From: Synechococcales cyanobacterium PMM_0073
GTDB taxonomy: Bacteria; Cyanobacteriota; Cyanobacteriia; Elainellales; Elainellaceae
DNA: 6,090 bases
Direction of reading: 5' to 3'
NCBI GenBank assembly: GCA_949127695.1
Contig: CASBQH010000508.1
Span: 1-6,090 of the forward strand
In this document: positions 1 through 4,756 of the stretch, in pieces
How positions within the stretch are numbered: the stretch's first letter is position 1
How the letters are laid out: every line of letters starts with the position of its first letter
Translations under genes and position numbers: made by a program
The notes under the pieces: model-generated
Database searches by the model: none
What the model saw: the letters and a program-made list of their open reading frames with translations, nothing else
Told to the model about the DNA's origin: nothing

Positions 1-654
1 TCCTGGCATCTCAGCAATTTTGCCGCCTACATCCACCACCGAGCCATCGGGTGTGACAATTTTTAGCCCCAAGACGTGATTAGTGGTCACGCCGTACTTC
101 AGGCAATGAACCCCGCCAGAGTTTTCGGCAACGTTGCCGCCAATGGAGCAAATAATTTGGCTAGAAGGATCGGGCGCGTAGTAAAACCCGGCTCCGCTCA
201 CTGCCTGCGTCACCCAGTTGTTAATCACCCCGGGCTGCACCACCACTCGCTGATTGGCCAGATCAATTTCGAGAATCTGGTTCATTAAGGCCATGCCAAT
301 CAGCACACAGTTTTCGACTGGCAGCGCCCCACCCGACAGCCCTGTGCCCGCACCCCGCGCCAAAAACGGCACCTGATGCCGATCGCAAATTTTGACTAGC
401 TCGGCCACCTGCTCCGTGCTGCGGGGCAGCACCACCAGAGCCGGACGCTGGCGGTAGCTGGTGAGGCCGTCGCATTCATAGACCAGCAATTCTTCGCGCC
501 GCTGGATCACCTGCTTTTTGCCGACCACTCGCTCAAATTCACGGACAATAGCGCGCCAGTTGGCGGTAGCGCCCGGTAGAGCTGCATCCGGTAGAGCTGC
601 ATCCGGTAGAGCTGCATCCGGTAAAGCTGTGCCCGGTTCACTGAGTGCCACCAT
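1..654 (-). CDS. glcD: Glycolate dehydrogenase/oxidase subunit GlcD, FAD-linked, N-terminal part (C-terminus beyond window)
   Basis: This reading frame starts at ATG 654-652 and stays open to position 1, giving 218 residues of a family usually about 480-500 long. The family oxidises glycolate (or D-lactate) to the 2-oxo acid with FAD; in cyanobacteria it serves the photorespiratory 2-phosphoglycolate pathway. The FAD-binding (PCMH-type) domain is visible: RREELLVYECDGLTSYR at about 52-68, the flavin-binding loop RGAGTGLSGGALP at 100-112, and PDPSSQIICSIGGNVAENSG at 161-180. These match cyanobacterial GlcD as I know it almost word for word. The extreme N-terminus is odd: residues 11-30 are three copies of LPDAA plus a variant LPGAT, encoded by a 15-bp tandem repeat, ahead of the conserved domain that begins around N32. 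No strong Shine-Dalgarno is visible. It lies 66 nt downstream of DUF4335 in the same direction. D-lactate dehydrogenase is the main alternative call. Confidence 0.93.
   Translation of the reverse strand, partial: MVALSEPGTALPDAALPDAALPDAALPGATANWRAIVREFERVVGKKQVIQRREELLVYECDGLTSYRQRPALVVLPRSTEQVAELVKICDRHQVPFLARGAGTGLSGGALPVENCVLIGMALMNQILEIDLANQRVVVQPGVINNWVTQAVSGAGFYYAPDPSSQIICSIGGNVAENSGGVHCLKYGVTTNHVLGLKIVTPDGSVVDVGGKIAEMPG
573..632. repeat. 15-bp tandem repeat, about four copies, within glcD
   Basis: The unit CCGGTAGAGCTGCAT occurs exactly at 573-587, 588-602 and 603-617, followed by a diverged copy (CCGGTAAAGCTGTGC) at 618-632 and a trace of a fifth after it. Fifteen bases keep the glcD frame and encode LPDAA on the minus strand, so copy-number change would lengthen or shorten the N-terminus without a frameshift. 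The identity of the three central copies suggests recent expansion. Confidence 0.95.
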
Positions 655-720
655 AATTTGCTTGCCCTGATTGGAAGACTACTACCAGAATAGCGAATTT
701 GGCCGACTCCACCGATCGAC

Positions 721-2058
721 TCAATTCGCATATTCCAAGAACGACTGCACCTGGCCATTTGGCTTCAGCACCAGCCGAATCTGCGGCGTTTTGCCGCTGC
801 TAGCCGAGACAAACGGTTCGCCCAGCAGCGGCATATTTGTACGGTCGAGGTAGTTTTCGGAGAACTGCCCCAAGGGGACAATCCGCTGTAGCGAGCCGTC
901 CGCGTTCAGCAATAGGCGATATTCCAGGGTTTGGCTGAGGCCATCGGGCGGCTGCCAGCGCTGCTGGAAATAGCCGCGCACCTCGGCCACCTGCGGAATG
1001 CTGTCAAAGGCGGTGCTGTTGGTGGCGGTGCTGTTGGCGGTGCTGGCAGGAGCAGGATTGCCAGCAGGAGCTGCCGCTCGACTCTCAGCCGTTACGTCAG
1101 CCTCAGCAGCTGCAAGTCGCGGCGGCGTGGCGGCCAGATCATTAGGGCTGGGCAGAATCGTCACCTGAGATTGCCCAGCCGATTGACTGGCTATCGGAGC
1201 CGCCGCCTCACCCACCGCTCCAGCTTGGGGAGCCGCAGGCGGCGGTGCGGTTGTGACGCCAATCGGCGGCAGTCCTGTGGCGTCTGTAGCGGCATTCGGC
1301 GGCGGCAGCGGCAGCGGCTGAAGCGTCACTGAAGGCGAAGCGGGCGGCGGAGCCAGCTTGGGGAACAGCTCGCGGTTTAGCTCGGCGTTGACCTGACGTT
1401 CGGCAGAAACTGAGGCCGTTTGGGAGGCAGGCCGCGAGATATCTAGCACAAACTTGCTCATGGCAGCGGTGGCTCCCAGCGCCAAAACAGCTGCGGCAGC
1501 AGTAGACCAGCGACCCGACAGCTGCGGCATCCAGGCCAGCTTACCGCTTTTGGCTTCGGCCAGCGGCAGGCTAATCATCTCGGCGTGATAGGCTTCGAGC
1601 GCATTGGCCAAGTCAAACAGCTGGAGCGTGCTCAGCCGGACTGTAGCGCCCGATTCAGGATTGGCCAGACTGCCCAATCGCAGCTCGTGCGACAGCAGCC
1701 CTTTGGCTTGCAGCGCCATATCTGACTCGCTCCGGAGCGGTTCTAGAACAGCTGGAGCATTCAGCAGCTGGGCCGGATTGCCCAGCAGTGACGGCTCCCA
1801 GCCAGCCGGATTGACCGGACTGCTGACCAGATGCTGCACATAGTCAGTGACGGTTTCGTAGAGCGCCTCTAGCTGGCTCTGGTCGCCACTGACCATCACC
1901 TGCTGATCAGACATTAGCTTTGGGTCGTCAAAGCTGAGCTGGAAGCGCAGATTCTTTAGCACCATGCGGTTGCTCCAGCGCGACAGAGCCGAACCCGCAG
2001 CCGCTAGCTCAAGCGTGCAGGTGGGAGGAGTATAGCGGCGCAGAACGGCAGTAGGCAT
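721..2058 (-). CDS. DUF4335-family membrane protein with proline-rich linker
   Basis: This 445-residue protein of unknown function matches my memory of the cyanobacterial DUF4335 family, especially the start (MPTAVLRRYTPPTCTLEL, then LKNLRFQLSFDDP at about 35-46 and QLEALYETVTDYVQHL at 62-77). Four regions can be seen. An N-terminal globular region spans about 1-180. A single transmembrane helix lies at about 184-206, with K170, K173 and R183 on its N-side, suggesting that the N-terminus is cytoplasmic. A Pro/Ala/Ser/Thr-rich linker, probably disordered, covers 208-351. A C-terminal domain (352-445) contains VRGYFQQRWQPP and YRLLLNADGSLQRIVPLG. The layout resembles TonB/TolA-type envelope-spanning proteins, but that is inference. 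The DUF3038 gene lies 43 nt upstream and glcD 66 nt downstream, all codirectional. The linker includes near-identical short DNA repeats (1009-1047). No clear Shine-Dalgarno precedes ATG 2058-2056; the start is chosen because MPTAVLRRYTPP is the conserved family beginning. Confidence 0.88.
   Translation of the reverse strand: MPTAVLRRYTPPTCTLELAAAGSALSRWSNRMVLKNLRFQLSFDDPKLMSDQQVMVSGDQSQLEALYETVTDYVQHLVSSPVNPAGWEPSLLGNPAQLLNAPAVLEPLRSESDMALQAKGLLSHELRLGSLANPESGATVRLSTLQLFDLANALEAYHAEMISLPLAEAKSGKLAWMPQLSGRWSTAAAAVLALGATAAMSKFVLDISRPASQTASVSAERQVNAELNRELFPKLAPPPASPSVTLQPLPLPPPNAATDATGLPPIGVTTAPPPAAPQAGAVGEAAAPIASQSAGQSQVTILPSPNDLAATPPRLAAAEADVTAESRAAAPAGNPAPASTANSTATNSTAFDSIPQVAEVRGYFQQRWQPPDGLSQTLEYRLLLNADGSLQRIVPLGQFSENYLDRTNMPLLGEPFVSASSGKTPQIRLVLKPNGQVQSFLEYAN
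1009..1047. repeat. Short tandem repeat in the DUF4335 linker
   Basis: GGCGGTGCTGTT is present at 1009-1020 and 1024-1035, with a near copy (GGCGGTGCTGGC) at 1036-1047. On the minus strand it encodes repeated S-T-A units (residues about 338-350) at the end of the proline-rich linker, just before the C-terminal domain. It looks like in-frame slippage in a disordered segment. Confidence 0.8.
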
Positions 2059-2101
2059 AGTTAAAGTCTGGGAGAGAGGGCGATTGCGGCTTGAAATGGC
2101 G

Positions 2102-2683
2102 CTAGAGGCTGCGGTCGAGTAAGGCCATCCAGAGGCGACGACTGCCGCTGGGCGCGCTATAAAACAGCAGATCGATCAAGAGCTTCAGCGCCAGATGGCT
2201 GAGCTGAGCAGGCGTGGCGGTGGCTTCCATCCGCTCCTCATAGGCATTGCTAAAGTCATCGAGATAGTCGCCCAGCAGAGCCGCCTCATGCGGGGCGCGG
2301 TTTTGCTCGCTCAGCTGTTCTAGCAGCGCCACGGCACGCCGAATCAGCTCCTGATGCTGCTTGGCCAAGTGATGCACAATCAGCACCAAGGCTCTGGCCT
2401 CCTCCACATCCATCCGCTTGCGCCCCTGTCCCCGCCGCAGCGGACTCGACTGCCGCAGCCGCCAAAGCGCCACCCGGTCGGCCAGCAGATCGCTCAGGTT
2501 TAGCTCGGTGGCGGCCTGCAACATCGCCTCTGAGCTAATTTGGGTCAGCATTTCTAGCGCCAGCAGCACTAGATCGAGCTGAGCCTTGATGTTGTCGAGC
2601 TGGTGAGAGTCAGGCTGTCGGGTGAGCGCCAACTCTGCCCAAGCTGGGGATTGATCGGTAGAGGACTTCACAATGGCAGGCAT
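2102..2683 (-). CDS. DUF3038-family protein
   Basis: This 193-residue, mostly helical, probably soluble protein of unknown function matches the cyanobacterial DUF3038 family as I recall it. Conserved blocks are LDNIKAQLDLVLLALEML (about 29-46), ADRVALWRLRQSSPLRRG (68-85), MDVEEARALVLIVHHLAKQH (91-110), QELIRRAVALLEQLSEQN (111-128) and LALKLLIDLLFYS (164-176), ending in RRLWMALLDRSL. A basic patch (PLRRGQGRKR, 81-90) could contact nucleic acid or membrane lipid, but nothing proves it. No signal peptide or transmembrane helix is seen. The length is normal for the family. It is the first gene of the minus-strand group, followed after 43 nt by DUF4335. The two families neighbour each other in cyanobacteria to my knowledge, so a joint function is likely. 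ATG 2683-2681 has no obvious Shine-Dalgarno; the N-terminal 25 residues are not conserved-looking. Confidence 0.9.
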   Translation of the reverse strand: MPAIVKSSTDQSPAWAELALTRQPDSHQLDNIKAQLDLVLLALEMLTQISSEAMLQAATELNLSDLLADRVALWRLRQSSPLRRGQGRKRMDVEEARALVLIVHHLAKQHQELIRRAVALLEQLSEQNRAPHEAALLGDYLDDFSNAYEERMEATATPAQLSHLALKLLIDLLFYSAPSGSRRLWMALLDRSL

Positions 2684-2934
2684 AAATCCAGAATAGGAGG
2701 TCAGACGGAAACAAGGTGAGCCGTTACGGGTTTGGTAACTCGTTGGTCGCTGGTCGGTAACTGGGACAAAAGCGACTGCACCCGTTTATCCAGAATACAA
2801 GTTTCGAGATCTGGGTAATGATCTGAGTCACTAAATAGTACGGCGATATCCTCTTCCTCTGACTCATCTCGGCAAGGGGCAGTCTATGTAGTATTTTGAA
2901 GGAAAGTATTAGAACGCCAACTGGACTCCTCAAA
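2684..2934. promoter_or_regulatory. Divergent intergenic region (DUF3038 / psb32) with several short repeats
   Basis: About 250 nt must hold the promoters for both the minus-strand group and psb32. I could not place convincing -35/-10 pairs. Visible elements are: an inverted pair GTTAC (2723-2727) / GTAAC (2735-2739); GGTAACT repeated at 2734-2740 and 2756-2762, exactly 22 bp apart; ATCCAGAATA repeated at 2686-2695 and 2788-2797; GATCTGGGT/GATCTGAGT at 2808-2816 and 2820-2828; and two TGA[G/C]TCA palindromic heptamers at 2824-2830 and 2860-2866. These are candidate operators only. Confidence 0.45.
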
Positions 2935-3657
2935 ATGGTTAAGCCCCTGTGGAACCGAATTACTCCCGGCAGCGCTTTGACAGCCTGTTTTGCCCTGCTG
3001 CTAATTTTACAGCTTTGGCTCTTCGGCATCCCGGCAGCTGCGGCTACGGGCATCTCGACGATTCCCAGCCTTCAGCCCGATCAGCCCGTTTGGGTGATTG
3101 ATCAAGCTACGGCGCTGAGCCGGATTACCCGCAGCGAGTTGAGCAATGAGCTAGAACAGCTGGCAGAGCAGACGGGCGCAGAGGTACGGTTTGTCACCTT
3201 TCACCGACTTGACTATGGCGAAACCGTCGAGAGCTTTGCCGAAAAGCTGTTTAAGCGCTGGTTTCCGACTGACGCAGCCCAGTCCAATCAGGTGCTAGTC
3301 GTGCTGGATAATGTCACTAACACCACCGCGATTCAGACCGGCAGCGCTCTCAAAGACAGACTCTCTGACGAAATTGCCCAGAGCGTGGTGCAGGAAACGA
3401 TGATGATGCCTCTGCGGGATGGCAACAAATATAACCAGGCGTTTTTGGATGCCAGCGATCGGCTGGTGGCGGTAGTTTCTGGCAACCCTGATCCGGGGCC
3501 GCCGGTGGTTGAAGAGACAATCCAGACCGAAGGCACCTTTGCCAGAGCCGAAGATACTGACGACCGTAGCGCCACCGTCATCGTCGTAGTGCTGCTGGTT
3601 TTGGCCACCGTGATTCCCATGGCGACCTACTACTTTTACCAGTTCATGCAGTCTTGA
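2935..3657 (+). CDS. psb32: Photosystem II repair protein Psb32 (TPM domain, TLP18.3 homologue)
   Basis: This 240-residue membrane-anchored lumenal/periplasmic protein belongs to the Psb32/TLP18.3 family, which supports repair and stability of photosystem II under high light. An N-terminal hydrophobic segment at about 14-37, ending in a run of alanines, is a signal peptide or anchor. The TPM domain covers about 51-185, with VWVIDQATALSR (52-63), LEQLAEQTGAEVRFVTF (73-89), VLVVLDNVTNTTAIQTG (120-136) and LSDEIAQSV (143-151). A C-terminal transmembrane helix follows at about 213-236. This two-anchor layout and the length fit cyanobacterial Psb32. The frame also opens 39 nt earlier at a TTG (2896), giving 253 residues. 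I prefer ATG 2935 because it begins a standard signal sequence (MVKPLWNR); neither start has a convincing Shine-Dalgarno. It is transcribed divergently from DUF3038. No clear terminator follows. Other TPM-domain proteins are the alternative, but the C-terminal anchor favours Psb32. Confidence 0.88.
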   Translation: MVKPLWNRITPGSALTACFALLLILQLWLFGIPAAAATGISTIPSLQPDQPVWVIDQATALSRITRSELSNELEQLAEQTGAEVRFVTFHRLDYGETVESFAEKLFKRWFPTDAAQSNQVLVVLDNVTNTTAIQTGSALKDRLSDEIAQSVVQETMMMPLRDGNKYNQAFLDASDRLVAVVSGNPDPGPPVVEETIQTEGTFARAEDTDDRSATVIVVVLLVLATVIPMATYYFYQFMQS

Positions 3658-3663
3658 GCCAAC

Positions 3664-3686
3664 TTGATCCAGCAGTTGATCCAGCA
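3664..3686. repeat. 12-bp tandem repeat just after psb32
   Basis: TTGATCCAGCA occurs at 3664-3674 and again at 3676-3686, a 12-bp period. Degenerate relatives lie before it (TTGAGCC at 3654-3660, overlapping the psb32 stop) and after it (TTGGCGC at 3688). The period is a multiple of three and continues the psb32 frame beyond its TGA stop. Confidence 0.85.
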
Positions 3687-3787
3687 CTTGGCGCTAGTTG
3701 AACATGCCTTTGAAAATCTAATCTGAGCCTTCACAAATTCCTATCGTTTCAATCAATTTTGATGAGAGAGGCGTAACCGTTTGATCC

Positions 3788-3793
3788 TATGAT
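3788..3793 (+). promoter_or_regulatory. Possible -10 element for the RPI-repeat gene
   Basis: TATGAT matches the sigma-70 consensus at five of six positions. No good -35 lies 16-18 nt upstream; the nearest TTG-rich matches are TTGATG at 3759-3764, which is too far. If used, it would produce a leader of roughly 150 nt that includes both hairpins at 3852-3899. Confidence 0.2.
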
Positions 3794-3851
3794 TTAAGCT
3801 AGATTACAGATTTTGATGGAATCCATTGAACAGCTGCGGATCTGGCGATTT

Positions 3852-3899
3852 GGCTTAATAGAACTTTACTTAAGCCTTCATCTAACCCGATGTAAGGCT
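3852..3899 (+). promoter_or_regulatory. Two mutually exclusive hairpins in the leader of the RPI-repeat gene
   Basis: GGCTTAA (3852-3858) is a perfect inverse of TTAAGCC (3870-3876), with an 11-nt spacer. AGCCTTCATC (3873-3882) pairs with GATG-T-AAGGCT (3889-3899), giving ten base pairs with one bulged T and a 6-nt loop TAACCC. The two stems share bases 3873-3876, so an RNA could form only one at a time. This is a switch-like layout, though the first pair could equally be a protein-binding operator. No poly-T follows, so it is not a simple terminator. Confidence 0.4.
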
Positions 3900-3940
3900 A
3901 GGCTGGACTTGTGGAGAGCGGGTGCAGTGGGGGAGATTGC

Positions 3941-3946
3941 AGGAGA
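3941..3946 (+). promoter_or_regulatory. Ribosome binding site that fixes the RPI-repeat gene start
   Basis: AGGAGA lies 5 nt before ATG 3952-3954. It is the best Shine-Dalgarno in the window and favours this ATG over the in-frame GTG at 3922, which has no such site. Confidence 0.75.
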
Positions 3947-3951
3947 GAGGT

Positions 3952-4632
3952 ATGGTACAAAACGGCGCAGGTAATGGAACCGGTAACGGCAGCGAAAACG
4001 GGGCGGGAAACGAAGCGAGCAATGGCGTAGGCAGTCCAACTAATACAGGCAGTCAAGCCAGCCGCAGAGCGAGCCGCAGTCGGACGAAGACGGCAGCCAG
4101 CAGTGCGGCCAAGCATCAGGCAGGGGGAAACAGCGCAGTGGAATTGGAGGATAAAATGTCAGAGGCAGAAAAAACGATGGCCAGTGAACTCAAAAATGGC
4201 GAACCCAAAAACGGCGAAGCTAAAAACGGCGAAACCAGCGCCGTCAAAGCAGGCAAGCTAGAGCTGGCCAGCAAGCCGAAGCCGCCCGAAGAAACCGGGC
4301 TGGCCGTTCACCAAGACGGAGAGCTAGAGGTGGCCGAAAGCTACAGCGAAGCCGGAATTCGCCCGATTGAAGCCAGCCATCTCGAAGTTTATGGCACCAT
4401 CATGAACAATCGCCCGGTTGAAGTCAGCCATCTGCAAGTGATTGAATATATAGGCAATCGCCCGATTTTTGCCAGCGAGCTTGTGGTCTGCGATGACCTG
4501 ACGCTGCCCGGCGGTCGCCCCATTGTCGCCAGCGATCCGCATTTGATGAACTCTCACCAAATTACCGGCGGTCGCCCCATTGCTTCCAATGACCTCGGTG
4601 ACGGCTCAACGCTGATGGGCTATCTCGACTAG
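3952..4632 (+). CDS. Uncharacterised RPI-repeat protein with disordered Asn-Gly-rich N-terminus
   Basis: I do not recognise this 226-residue protein as a named family. Residues 1-30 are rich in Asn-Gly (NGAGNGTGNG and similar). A basic patch follows (SRRASRSRTK, 37-46), then an acidic/Lys-rich segment with three KNGE[P/A/T] units at 81-95. The first 115 residues look disordered. From 116 on there are repeats of 16-19 residues with the core G-x-R-P-[I/V]-x-x-S-x-L-x-V: the R-P pairs begin at 137, 154, 170, 189 and 208, and an older unit lacking R-P is recognisable at 116-134 (LEV at 125-127). The protein ends LMGYLD. Alternating hydrophobic residues in each unit suggest short beta strands (inference). 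There is no signal peptide or transmembrane helix, so it is probably cytoplasmic. A good Shine-Dalgarno supports ATG 3952; a GTG 30 nt earlier is possible. It is monocistronic: a terminator follows at 4663-4699. Real coding is supported by conserved repeat units that differ mainly at wobble positions. Confidence 0.85.
   Translation: MVQNGAGNGTGNGSENGAGNEASNGVGSPTNTGSQASRRASRSRTKTAASSAAKHQAGGNSAVELEDKMSEAEKTMASELKNGEPKNGEAKNGETSAVKAGKLELASKPKPPEETGLAVHQDGELEVAESYSEAGIRPIEASHLEVYGTIMNNRPVEVSHLQVIEYIGNRPIFASELVVCDDLTLPGGRPIVASDPHLMNSHQITGGRPIASNDLGDGSTLMGYLD
4192..4236 (+). repeat. Three 15-bp units encoding KNGE[P/A/T]
   Basis: Consecutive 15-bp units at 4192-4206, 4207-4221 and 4222-4236 encode KNGEP, KNGEA and KNGET. 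They differ by a wobble change (AAT/AAC) and by the fifth codon. They lie in the disordered part of the RPI-repeat protein. Confidence 0.85.
4360..4582 (+). repeat. Five diverged R-P-[I/V] coding repeats
   Basis: Units start at the Arg codons 4360, 4411, 4459, 4516 and 4573. Units one and two agree at 21 of 23 bases from CGCCCG to the Leu codon, 51 bp apart. Units four and five share an exact 18-mer, CCGGCGGTCGCCCCATTG, at 4508-4525 and 4565-4582, 57 bp apart. The spacings are all multiples of three, as expected for duplication under coding constraint. Confidence 0.85.
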
Positions 4633-4662
4633 CGGCTGCACCCTTTAGCCAGCTGAAACTCA

Positions 4663-4699
4663 CCCCGGTCGCTTCAACTTGAGCGCTGCCGGGGTTTTT
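4663..4699 (+). terminator. Intrinsic terminator after the RPI-repeat gene
   Basis: CCCCGG (4663-4668) pairs with CCGGGG (4689-4694), and CGCT (4670-4673) pairs with AGCG (4682-4685), with a small asymmetric internal loop between the two stem parts and an 8-nt terminal loop. TTTTT follows at 4695-4699. It lies 30 nt after the TAG stop and separates this gene from ubiB. Confidence 0.88.
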
Positions 4700-4756
4700 C
4701 AGGCGCTAGATTTGTTACGGTAGCTTCATACTGACTTTTTCAGATGCCCTACCCCC

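Larger units (their letters stand above)
3658..3951. other. Intergenic region between psb32 and the RPI-repeat gene
   Basis: This 294-nt stretch holds no protein gene or tRNA that I can see. In order it contains 12-bp repeats directly after psb32, the 9-mer ATTTTGATG twice (3756-3764 and 3810-3818), a -10-like TATGAT at 3788-3793 without a good -35, an 11-bp palindrome ATGGA-A-TCCAT (3816-3826), two overlapping potential hairpins (3852-3899), and a purine-rich leader ending in a Shine-Dalgarno. Confidence 0.7.

Noticed and set aside
76..288. Plus-strand frame inside glcD
   Set aside because: Antisense shadow of the strongly conserved FAD-binding domain.
507..758. Minus-strand frame with four MQLYR repeats
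   Set aside because: It is the out-of-frame reading of the 15-bp repeat in glcD and overlaps both glcD and the end of DUF4335; no independent coding evidence.
931..1332. 133-codon plus-strand frame rich in Arg and Gly
   Set aside because: Antisense to the GC-rich proline linker of DUF4335, which generates long open shadows; no ribosome binding site or recognisable domain.
2724..3053. 109-codon minus-strand frame over the divergent region
   Set aside because: It begins antisense to the psb32 signal peptide and runs through the promoter region; composition is unlike its neighbours and no family is recognisable.
3295..3687. 130-codon minus-strand frame (and an overlapping 95-codon one)
   Set aside because: Antisense to the TPM domain and C-terminus of Psb32, which is clearly the real gene.
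2098..4709. Octamer GGCGCTAG near three gene ends (2098, 3690, 4702)
   Set aside because: Same strand each time while gene orientation differs, no shared flanks or hairpin; probably chance plus a stop codon context.
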